A stretch of 5,946 nt of DNA from assembly GCA_964525945.1 (NCBI GenBank), contig CAZGKX010000090.1, positions 1-5,946 of the forward strand. The letters are read 5' to 3'. Position 1 is the first letter of the stretch. Every line of letters begins with the position of its first letter. The notes beneath the pieces were generated by a model. It saw only the letters and a list, made by a program, of their open reading frames with translations, was not told the DNA's origin and did no database searches. The DNA comes from CAZGKX01 sp964525945. Lineage in GTDB: Bacteria > Pseudomonadota > Gammaproteobacteria > Legionellales > Legionellaceae. The position numbers were made by a program, and so were the translations under genes. This document shows positions 1-5,675 of the stretch, one piece after another.

Positions 1-1283
1 AGGTACAAGCCAATGCGCTCTTTAAACAATACAAAACGAGCCTCTCTTTTTGTAGAACGGCCCTCATCAACCAGCACATCGTTCAAATAACGCTTTAACT
101 CATCGTCTTTGCAAACGCTGACCGTTGTTGGGCGCACGTGTTCTTTTTTCTGGAAAAATAAGGGGCGTGCTGTGGCATGTATGGCCGAGGGATGGTGTTG
201 AAAAACCTCCTCTACCACTGGTTTTTCCACAAAAAGAGAGGCGAAAGGGCGTCGATTATTTATATCCCATTGAGGGGTATAGCTGATACCAGGGCTTTGA
301 TAATGAACTTCAAAATCAACAAATTGGCGACGTTTGGGATGCTCGTCTTGGAGCATGTTCATGACCTCTTTATTCAATAATACATTGGTATAACCATGTT
401 TCAGCAGTGTTGCGAAAAACAGCGGTTTATCCTGAACCCCTTCCTGTAACACACAAATTTTACCTTGATCATTCATTTCGATTGCATGGGAACAAATACC
501 CACATGCTTGCAAAATAAAGTACGTTCAAACGCATTATACGCATAGTCGCTATTCAGCAAATCGGTCATTCTCGAATGACCGTCAATGGCCGTTCCTCGG
601 ATGGTTTTAAACTGATCCGATTCCCGCTGCAATTCAGCGCAATTTAATTGAATAAAATGCATGGCTTCTTTGTAAACAATAAAATTGCATAAATCACTTA
701 TGGCCATGTTAAGGGGGCTGACGATGGTTATTTCATCGTTGCAACAATCTTTATTGGCTTGGTACACCAGTTCTGTTGTTGATATGCCGTCATTGAGAAT
801 AGCTCTAATTAACAAAAGAACTGACGTGGAATACCGAGGAAAATACCCCGATTGCTTTTCCAGTTCGGTGTAACCTGCTGCATATAAATTCTGCAACTCC
901 TGAGCATTTTCCATTAAAGTGATAAGCGACTGTTGCCACGCGTCTTTTAAAGAAGAATTCGTTTTGATGGCCACACTGGCATGGATCAAGGCCGAAAAAA
1001 ATAATGCCCGTGCCGAGCATGTCCTATCGTTTCGAATTTTGAGGATCCAAATGTTCTCCCAAGAGGTATAGGTACGTGCGTAATTCTCCATAAAGGCTTT
1101 ATAGCGATGACGGGTAAGTGCTTGCCACTCAAGACTCACACCATAAACGATGGGTTCTAACAGCATAAAATCATGCACAATCAACCCTTCCACATCACGG
1201 CACAGAGGACGAGGTCCCGGGAAAATGCTGCCACGCAAACGAGTAAAGCGATATTCTCGAATTATGTTTGGATCCAAAGTCAT
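1..1283 (-). CDS. Hypothetical protein, C-terminus beyond window edge (at least 427 residues)
   Basis: The frame is open without interruption from an ATG at 1283-1281 down to base 1, giving 427 complete codons and part of a Leu codon. The gene therefore continues outside the window. The start follows a good ribosome binding site (GAAGGGG, 1290-1296) with a 6-base spacer. The protein begins MTLDPNIIREYRF. It looks soluble: I see no signal peptide and no convincing membrane helix, only short hydrophobic stretches near residues 94-106 and 154-163. Residues 25-45 (RPLCRDVEG...HDFMLLEP) and 338-350 are rich in Pro, Arg and aromatics. Cys is fairly frequent (29-CR, 180-CC, 258-C, 264-C), but no CxxC or metal-binding pattern stands out. 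I recognise no domain or catalytic motif. Its base composition looks slightly richer in G+C than that of the 382-residue gene upstream. It could be an enzyme or a type IV effector; the missing C-terminus prevents a secretion-signal check. Confidence 0.85.
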   Translation of the reverse strand, partial: MTLDPNIIREYRFTRLRGSIFPGPRPLCRDVEGLIVHDFMLLEPIVYGVSLEWQALTRHRYKAFMENYARTYTSWENIWILKIRNDRTCSARALFFSALIHASVAIKTNSSLKDAWQQSLITLMENAQELQNLYAAGYTELEKQSGYFPRYSTSVLLLIRAILNDGISTTELVYQANKDCCNDEITIVSPLNMAISDLCNFIVYKEAMHFIQLNCAELQRESDQFKTIRGTAIDGHSRMTDLLNSDYAYNAFERTLFCKHVGICSHAIEMNDQGKICVLQEGVQDKPLFFATLLKHGYTNVLLNKEVMNMLQDEHPKRRQFVDFEVHYQSPGISYTPQWDINNRRPFASLFVEKPVVEEVFQHHPSAIHATARPLFFQKKEHVRPTTVSVCKDDELKRYLNDVLVDEGRSTKREARFVLFKERIGLY

Positions 1284-1555
1284 AAAGCACCCCTTCAGCA
1301 ATAAGGAAGAATGAAAACGAATTTGAATTATAGACTATAAATGGTGTTTGAGTGGGCAGCCATTGAGAGAAGATAAATTACGCCCTCGCGCGACCTATCA
1401 GCTTAGCGATTTTAAACCGACATACGGGCCCTGGCAGCCAAACGACAGGGCGTTATGTGCAATAGAGATATTAAGACAATACCCCTTTAAAACGTAAAGG
1501 TTGATACTGACGTGCAACATGGATTTTGACGTTTTTTGGCTACTTCCCCCCTTTT
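1284..1555. other. Intergenic region with a GC-rich block and short inverted repeats
   Basis: This 272-base gap holds no intact gene. Bases about 1380-1455 are clearly richer in G+C than their surroundings. They are bounded by a 7-base inverted pair, ACGCCCT (1380-1386) and AGGGCGT (1447-1453). A second possible hairpin uses GCCCTG (1428-1433) and CAGGGC (1446-1451). A perfect 6-base stem, CCTTTA/TAAAGG, lies at 1484-1500, about 56 bases past the stop of the 382-residue gene. It has no T-tract on either side, so I do not call it an intrinsic terminator. All three minus-strand frames are broken by stops. The block could be a small interspersed repeat or a structured RNA, but I cannot tell from one copy. 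Confidence 0.35.
1327..1332 (-). promoter_or_regulatory. Possible -10 element for the edge-truncated gene
   Basis: A perfect TATAAT on the minus strand lies 44 bases upstream of the ATG at 1283, which is a usual leader length. No good -35 hexamer is found 16-18 bases further upstream, so the promoter may be activator-dependent or the match may be chance in AT-rich sequence. Confidence 0.35.
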
Positions 1556-2704
1556 TTATAAGGGTCTTAACCAGTTTTCTTCAGTTATCAAGCCGAGTGC
1601 ACTATCATGTATATTTTGTAAGTGCTTTGACTGGCCTTTTTGACCATTGAATGCAAAAATTCCCAAACCAATAACCAGAGCGCTTGCGCCACATGCTATT
1701 GGAATGATTCCTCCTGAAATAATCGCAGTTGCGCCGAGTGCAATGACACATACCCCAAAAGCAAACATAGCTACGCCAATGGCTTTTCCAGTTGACGAAG
1801 GGCTGCCCTTTAACGTCAAAGCATAGGCTTGATAGTCCTCTAGTAATTGCCCGCGTTCCAAATCGTCGCATGTTAATAACTCGAAAGTCATTGTTAAAGT
1901 AGTTAACATTGTATTTTTATTATCCTCGTTACACGCTTGATCGAGAACACTGATTAAGTTATCGAGATGGTTTTTTAGCGCATCATCTATAATATCATCC
2001 AATAAAAATCTGCATCGTGCGCGGTGAATACCATAACATTCAGGAGGTTGTTTCGCCATGGCATCAATAACCCTAGCCTTCGAAAGTGTAGGATCTATTT
2101 GAATGATTTTATTCACAAAATCTTCTGCAGCATTGTAATTATGATGCCAGTCAAAGAAACATGAGTACCTGTCTTCAGTTATGCAATGTAGCATTGCAAT
2201 GACGTCATTTTTTGATAAACATGAAATCAGTCCGAACAATTCTTCATCATTCTTTATTCCGCCCTCCATGTAGTTGCAAGCTATCAACTCATAAAATAGA
2301 AATTCTTGTGAAGCTCCGTGAGAGTTAGGTCTTTTTACTTGTGGATTTAACAAATGTGGATTTAACAACACTTTTTGATAGAATCTACTTTGATCAAAGG
2401 GATATGAGTTCCCTATTGCTTCATCTTCAGCACGTTCAATTGCCAGACGCAATAACAACCTATCTAGGATAGTCCCAGCTAAACTGTGTAAATTAATGCT
2501 CATAAAACGCGCAAGTGACGATTTATCTTGAGTTGAATACGGATGATTTTCCCAATCGTGGGCTAAGGTAGCGGTGCTTGGAGTTGAATCAAACCAATCA
2601 AGACATATTTTAACGGCATCATCAATCGTTTGGTCACTTAGCGTTTCGGCAATGTTGTTATTCAGTTTATCCAACAATGAAACTACTTCTGCGATCGTTG
2701 TCAT
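1556..2704 (-). CDS. Hypothetical protein with C-terminal two-helix membrane hairpin
   Basis: This 382-residue protein begins MTTIAEVVSLL after a strong ribosome binding site (GAGGG at 2711-2715, 6-base spacer) and ends in TAA. Residues 1-300 are polar and appear mostly alpha-helical, with several amphipathic stretches (about 60-95, 150-175, 229-290) and no signal peptide. Residues about 306-328 and 332-352 are two hydrophobic helices rich in Gly and Ala (VAMFAFGVCVIALG, then PIACGASALVIGLGIFAF), joined by a short Ser-Gly-Gly turn. A polar tail of about 30 residues follows, ending ENWLRPL. The arrangement suggests a large cytosolic domain anchored by a C-terminal hairpin. Several Legionella effectors that insert into host membranes have such an end; that link is inference from layout, not from homology I can identify. 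A five-residue duplication occurs at LLNPHLLNP (113-121). The gene stands alone, with 176 bases upstream and 272 downstream. No enzymatic motif is recognised. Confidence 0.9.
   Translation of the reverse strand: MTTIAEVVSLLDKLNNNIAETLSDQTIDDAVKICLDWFDSTPSTATLAHDWENHPYSTQDKSSLARFMSINLHSLAGTILDRLLLRLAIERAEDEAIGNSYPFDQSRFYQKVLLNPHLLNPQVKRPNSHGASQEFLFYELIACNYMEGGIKNDEELFGLISCLSKNDVIAMLHCITEDRYSCFFDWHHNYNAAEDFVNKIIQIDPTLSKARVIDAMAKQPPECYGIHRARCRFLLDDIIDDALKNHLDNLISVLDQACNEDNKNTMLTTLTMTFELLTCDDLERGQLLEDYQAYALTLKGSPSSTGKAIGVAMFAFGVCVIALGATAIISGGIIPIACGASALVIGLGIFAFNGQKGQSKHLQNIHDSALGLITEENWLRPL
2340..2369. repeat. 15-bp tandem duplication inside the 382-residue gene
   Basis: Two adjacent copies of TGTGGATTTAACAAM (2340-2354 and 2355-2369) differ only in the last base. 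The unit is a multiple of three, so the frame is kept and the protein gains one extra LLNPH-like pentapeptide. This looks like a replication-slippage duplication. Confidence 0.85.
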
Positions 2705-2740
2705 AAAACACCCTCGTTGAAAATAAATTACATGGCCTGC

Positions 2741-2768
2741 ATTTTATCACAGTGAATTGTTTTTGCAA
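2741..2768 (-). promoter_or_regulatory. Probable sigma-70-type promoter for the 382-residue gene
   Basis: On the minus strand, TTGCAA (2763-2768) and TAAAAT (2741-2746) are separated by 16 bases. The expected transcription start falls about 30 bases before the ATG at 2704. An AT-rich imperfect dyad, TTATT-N5-AATAA, lies immediately upstream (about 2769-2783) and could be a regulator site or UP-like element. The assignment rests on hexamer match and position only. Confidence 0.45.
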
Positions 2769-2880
2769 TTATTGAATTAATAATAGAAACTCACTCCATT
2801 TGGCCAAGATTTGAAGAGCAACGATGGATTCACTTCAATCTATATATCTTCAAAATAACATACTCCAGAAGTTATGGCAT

Positions 2881-3945
2881 TTAGCTCAAAATAAATCCAT
2901 TTTTACTCTGGTTGTTAGGTTCTTCAGCCATTTCTTTTGTTTGAATAAGCCCTTTTACCCATAAGGGCAAAGATGGTTTGAGACGTTCGCGATAGGCTTC
3001 CCCATGTTTTCGGGTTCTTGTTTGCCAAAAACTACCCCCACCTACGGATGCATGGCTATCCCAAGGGTTTTCCAATGTTTTAAAGGTGTTTTGTCCGTCT
3101 TGCACGGTCATTTCTTTGAGAAAGAAACTTAAGCGCATGATTTTTCGAATGCCTTTGTCGGGAATTTCTTCCATTACTTTGTAGATCATTCTTAATTCTG
3201 AGCTGGAGTAATTTTTGGGGGTTTTGTTCATCACAAAGGAAAAATCAGGGTAAAACCCACCTTCTTTTTCATCATGTTTCATCACGATCATTTCGATGGG
3301 TATTAATTCCTTTCCTTCATAATACCGTATAATATTTTCTTGGAGGGTATTCACAATCAAACGTTTGCTGTAATCCAAATTATGATCGGTTTTCGGAAAA
3401 TCGCCCTTGGCCTGTTCTAAACCTTGTATTAAATGATCTTTAAATTCGTTGAACAATGCCAGCACGTTATTTTGTTGTTCTGTCAGTAATAAATCCAGTA
3501 CTTCATCGCCATTGTTCGCGCCAAAAATGAGCATTTCCGTGAGAAAATCATCAAAATTACGACCTATCGATTCACAAAAGGTGATTAAATCATTACCGGG
3601 TGTTTGAAAATAGGCATTTACCGCGACATCCTGGCATTTTTCATTTTTGATGGCGCAATACAAATGCCATAAATTCTCATTTAATTCGCCCGGAAATTCC
3701 TGCATGATGGAACGTATATTGGCGCTATTGGCCTCTGCTTGCAATTTTATCGATAAAATGGAATTTATTTTTTTGGAGTGCAGGTACAATTGATAAACAG
3801 ACACCACATCTTGACGCAACGGATCAGCACTCCAGCCATAAGTTGTTCCGTAACGGTTTCTCGCATCGTTCATAAGGGCAAACCATCCCGCCTCAGATAT
3901 ACCAAGCAGGGTGACTTCGGATGTGGATAAAATAAATTCAGGCAT
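2881..3945 (-). CDS. Hypothetical protein, candidate type IV-secreted effector
   Basis: This 354-residue protein begins MPEFILSTSEVTLLG. The start is supported by AAGG five bases upstream. I recognise no family. No signal peptide or membrane span is visible. The N-terminal part (1-60) is rich in Trp and Tyr (GWF at 20-22; GTTYGWSADPLRQD at 33-46), the middle (80-215) looks helical and acidic, and a Gly-rich turn, VGGGSFW, lies at 301-307 before a basic stretch (TRTRKHGEAYRERLK, 309-323). The last residues are notable: Glu 338, 341 and 342 lie 13-17 positions from the end, and hydrophobic residues Phe351, Ile352 and Leu353 lie just before the final Ser. Acidic clusters ('E-block') with hydrophobic residues near positions -3/-4 are described for Dot/Icm substrates of Legionella. 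The resemblance is visible, but translocation is inference. The gene is flanked by intergenic gaps and appears independently transcribed. Confidence 0.88.
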   Translation of the reverse strand: MPEFILSTSEVTLLGISEAGWFALMNDARNRYGTTYGWSADPLRQDVVSVYQLYLHSKKINSILSIKLQAEANSANIRSIMQEFPGELNENLWHLYCAIKNEKCQDVAVNAYFQTPGNDLITFCESIGRNFDDFLTEMLIFGANNGDEVLDLLLTEQQNNVLALFNEFKDHLIQGLEQAKGDFPKTDHNLDYSKRLIVNTLQENIIRYYEGKELIPIEMIVMKHDEKEGGFYPDFSFVMNKTPKNYSSSELRMIYKVMEEIPDKGIRKIMRLSFFLKEMTVQDGQNTFKTLENPWDSHASVGGGSFWQTRTRKHGEAYRERLKPSLPLWVKGLIQTKEMAEEPNNQSKNGFILS

Positions 3946-3952
3946 TTTTGCC

Positions 3953-3987
3953 TTGTTATAAAATGCATTGCTGCTAGGTTATAACAA
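3953..3987. repeat. 9-bp perfect inverted repeat in the leader of the 354-residue gene
   Basis: TTGTTATAA (3953-3961) and TTATAACAA (3979-3987) are exact inverted copies separated by 17 bases. The arms sit 8 to 42 bases upstream of the ATG at 3945, and the upstream arm overlaps a possible -10 element. It could be a regulator-binding dyad or an RNA hairpin next to the ribosome binding site. Chance formation in AT-rich DNA is possible but less likely at nine bases. Confidence 0.55.
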
Positions 3988-3997
3988 AAACATTAAG
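3978..3997 (-). promoter_or_regulatory. Possible extended -10 promoter with an adjacent CTTAATGTT element
   Basis: On the minus strand, TGTTATAAC (3978-3986) matches an extended -10 (TGN plus TATAAC) and would start transcription about 25 bases before the ATG. No -35 hexamer is seen at the right distance. Two bases upstream, CTTAATGTT (3989-3997) matches eight of nine positions of the half-site reported for the Legionella PmrA regulator (CTTAATATT). The second half-site expected next to it is poor, so PmrA control is only a suggestion. Confidence 0.3.
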
Positions 3998-4003
3998 AAA
4001 CTA

Positions 4004-4177
4004 TTAGCCACCTACGTCAGTCATTTTTTCTAAAATTAAACTACAATGCATCTTATCAGTGCTGTAATTTGTCATCTCAAATCCTGATTTTTCATAACAT
4101 CAAATGACTTGCTCAGGATCAAGCAGTACCTTCTTCGCAAAAATCTCAACCGGAAGAACATTTTGTAACAAATATGT
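4004..4177 (-). pseudogene. Remnant of a GNAT-type acetyltransferase C-terminus
   Basis: One minus-strand frame, from just after a TAG near 4178 to a TAA at 4004-4006, gives 58 codons including the terminal stop, with one internal TGA at 4100-4102. Before the TGA it reads ...QNVLPVEIFAKK...DPEQVI. After it, it reads CYEKSGFEMTNYSTDK, then MHCSLILEKM. The YEKSGF motif followed some 15-20 residues later by a hydrophobic strand ending in LEKM is the usual C-terminal end of GNAT acetyltransferases, whose conserved Tyr sits in '(F/L)YEKxGF'. The acetyl-CoA-binding core that should precede it is missing, because the neighbouring questin-oxidase-like gene ends at 4195. I therefore read it as a deletion-truncated, nonsense-mutated relic. 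Alternatively the part from ATG 4075 to 4004, preceded by AGGA with a 6-base spacer, could be translated as a 23-residue peptide. Confidence 0.5.
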
Positions 4178-4184
4178 CTATTAA

Positions 4185-4216
4185 TAAAAAAATTTCACAC
4201 ATGAGTAATGCGTGTG
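4185..4216 (-). terminator. Weak terminator overlapping the end of the questin-oxidase-like gene
   Basis: On the minus strand, CACACG (4211-4216) can pair with TGTGTG across the stop codon (five Watson-Crick pairs plus one G-T), with a loop of about nine bases. A run of seven T follows at 4186-4192. The stem is short, so this is a modest intrinsic terminator at best. Confidence 0.35.
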
Positions 4217-5505
4217 GTTGCTAATTGCTTTTTCTTTTTATTGCTATGCCAAGCTTCATCAAATCCAATTGCATCTACACTCCAATAGAGATTGTCATCC
4301 ACGGACAAAGAAGCTATCGCCTGATAGGTTTCCAAAGGAAATACCTGTGCTTTATCGTAACGAGAAGCGTGAATTAAAGCTCGAATCACTTTGGGAACAT
4401 GATCATCTTCCGAAGCAATAGCTTTTGATATAATTTGGTCCCAATTCAATACTTTAGGGTAAGATTTAAATTGTTCTAAATTTAAATAAGGCCGGCCATG
4501 TGCAATATAATAGACTAGATCTGTCGCAAACTTGCCTCGCAATAAAGATGCTGCATGTCGAGGTTCAAGTAACTCGACGTAATAGTGCAAAAACATAGAA
4601 CTCGTTAAAGTATGCATGAGAAAAAAATCGAGCATGGTTTCTTTATCAGCACAGTGTGGACCCGCATACAGTGCTGCTGCCAAAATTTGTAATTCAGTAG
4701 CGCGTATTCGCAAACCCGTTGGACCATCGAGCGATTCAGAGACTTGCCATTGTTGGCAATATTCATGAACTAAATGAGGAATTGTATTGATTACAGTCGT
4801 ATATTTATCTTTATCAGCCCATTTGACTGCCCCATCTATTCGAGAATCTTGATGAATGGACAATATAATGTTCATTGCTGTTGATAATAACTCACTCCTA
4901 TTTTTTTTCGATGAAACCTCACCTTTACTGTTTTTTTTATGAATAGGCTCATAAAAATGATGAAATCGTGGTGGATGAACAGCTACCCAAGCTAACCCTT
5001 CAGCAACCATCAAAGGATGATTAAATTCAATGCCATACCCCAAATGAATCATGGAATGGTAAACGCCACCTAAAAACCGGGAATATAGCCCAAATTGAGA
5101 ATCTTGTTCAAAAATATAATGCTGAACGCACCACTTAATTCCTTTATTTTTCACTTCTTCCTGAAAAAAATTTACGTAGGCTGAGTAATAATCTTCGTTC
5201 CCCAAACAGTGTAAGCTGTTCCAGGAAAAACCAGACTTAAGAGGTCTTCTCGGCCGTTGAAAAACAGCATTGTCATGATAAGCTTTTTCCAATCGCGGTC
5301 TATCTGCACCCAAACTATAATCCGCTAACAATTGATGCACCAGATGATTATGAAATCCCTCATCATTGAAAAAAAGATGATGATGATCTGCATCCTTCTG
5401 AATAAGTTTTATCACTAAATCCATGGTTTTTTCATTCGCACAATTGTTTGCATGTTTAAACGCACCTCTCGTATTCAGATCTAGACACTGCGTTTTCTTT
5501 TGCAT
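4195..5505 (-). CDS. Questin-oxidase-like (DUF4243) family protein
   Basis: This 436-residue protein resembles the questin oxidase-like family. Fungal members carry out Baeyer-Villiger-type ring opening of anthraquinones or act in aflatoxin-type pathways; the substrate of bacterial members is not known to me. Family-like features are visible in order: a His-rich segment followed by FHNHLVHQLLADYSLGA (51-67), GGVYHSMIHLGYGIEF (146-161), AEGLAWVAVHPPRFHHF (168-184), FFLMHTLTSSMFLHYYVELL (294-313) and KFATDLVYYIAHGRPYL (325-341). The conserved His residues probably form the active site or bind a cofactor (inference). Length is close to the family norm. It appears cytosolic. I chose ATG 5505 because TCTCC at 5511-5515 gives a GGAGA ribosome binding site five bases upstream. 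An in-frame TTG at 5559 would add 18 residues but has no such site. The next gene upstream encodes an isocitrate lyase/PEP mutase family protein, but the 170-base gap with terminator-like and promoter-like signals argues for separate transcription. Confidence 0.88.
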   Translation of the reverse strand: MQKKTQCLDLNTRGAFKHANNCANEKTMDLVIKLIQKDADHHHLFFNDEGFHNHLVHQLLADYSLGADRPRLEKAYHDNAVFQRPRRPLKSGFSWNSLHCLGNEDYYSAYVNFFQEEVKNKGIKWCVQHYIFEQDSQFGLYSRFLGGVYHSMIHLGYGIEFNHPLMVAEGLAWVAVHPPRFHHFYEPIHKKNSKGEVSSKKNRSELLSTAMNIILSIHQDSRIDGAVKWADKDKYTTVINTIPHLVHEYCQQWQVSESLDGPTGLRIRATELQILAAALYAGPHCADKETMLDFFLMHTLTSSMFLHYYVELLEPRHAASLLRGKFATDLVYYIAHGRPYLNLEQFKSYPKVLNWDQIISKAIASEDDHVPKVIRALIHASRYDKAQVFPLETYQAIASLSVDDNLYWSVDAIGFDEAWHSNKKKKQLATTRITHV

Positions 5506-5510
5506 AACTG

Positions 5511-5515
5511 TCTCC
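5511..5515 (-). promoter_or_regulatory. Ribosome binding site that decides the questin-oxidase-like start
   Basis: GGAGA on the minus strand lies five bases upstream of ATG 5505. It favours this start over the longer in-frame TTG start at 5559. Confidence 0.75.
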
Positions 5516-5552
5516 AATGACCTAATTATTGTAAGTATAGGCCGTGGACGTT

Positions 5553-5604
5553 TTTGCAACCGAGTCTGTGTAATTTTTTTCTTATAAGTTCAGTAGGTTG
5601 CAAA
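5553..5604. repeat. Inverted pair of GGTTGCAAA boxes
   Basis: TTTGCAACC (5553-5561) and GGTTGCAAA (5596-5604) are exact inverted copies. Their centres are 43 bases apart, about four helical turns. A near-copy, GGTTGTAAA, lies at 5627-5635, centred 31 bases from the middle box, about three turns. The boxes surround the likely promoter of the questin-oxidase-like gene, with one box in the spacer between its -35 and -10. This fits binding sites for a regulator, but no regulator gene is in view. Confidence 0.5.
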
Positions 5605-5609
5605 CACAA
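5581..5609 (-). promoter_or_regulatory. Possible promoter of the questin-oxidase-like gene
   Basis: On the minus strand, TTGTGT (5604-5609) and TATAAG (5581-5586) are 17 bases apart. The -10 matches five of six consensus positions and the -35 only three. Transcription would begin near 5574, giving a leader of about 70 bases. A TATACT at 5534-5539 is an alternative -10 nearer the start but lacks a well-spaced -35. Confidence 0.35.
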
Positions 5610-5617
5610 TATCATTT

Positions 5618-5643
5618 AAAAAATACGGTTGTAAAACCTTTTT
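5618..5643 (-). terminator. Terminator-like hairpin after the PEP mutase family gene
   Basis: GGTT (5627-5630) pairs with AACC (5635-5638) around a four-base loop. It is flanked by an A-run (5618-5623) and a T-run (5639-5643), so A/T pairing can extend the stem past a small bulge and either strand has a T-tract. It lies about 35 bases past the stop of the isocitrate lyase/PEP mutase family gene. The GC core is only short, so efficiency is uncertain. Confidence 0.4.
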
Positions 5644-5675
5644 AGAATAGTATTCTGTTTGAGATATGCTCTTTT

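Noticed and set aside
177..873. Three short plus-strand open frames of 62-67 codons
   Set aside because: They lie antisense to the long continuous minus-strand frame 1283-1, lack good ribosome binding sites and have no recognisable content.
805..1020. Minus-strand 71-codon frame
   Set aside because: It is an out-of-phase shadow inside the longer minus-strand gene that covers 1-1283.
1484..1500. Perfect 6-bp hairpin as terminator of the 382-residue gene
   Set aside because: No T-tract follows on either strand and the stem is AT-rich, so it does not meet the pattern of an intrinsic terminator.
1605..1871. Minus-strand 88-codon frame rich in Trp and Arg
   Set aside because: It is an alternative frame of the 3' end of the 382-residue gene, whose membrane-hairpin coding frame is convincing.
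2824..2964. Plus-strand 46-residue frame beginning MDSLQSIYLQ
   Set aside because: More than half is antisense to the 3' end of the 354-residue gene, the ribosome binding site is weak, and no family is recognised.
4212..4421. Plus-strand 69-codon frame
   Set aside because: It is antisense to the C-terminal part of the questin-oxidase-like gene, with no supporting signals.
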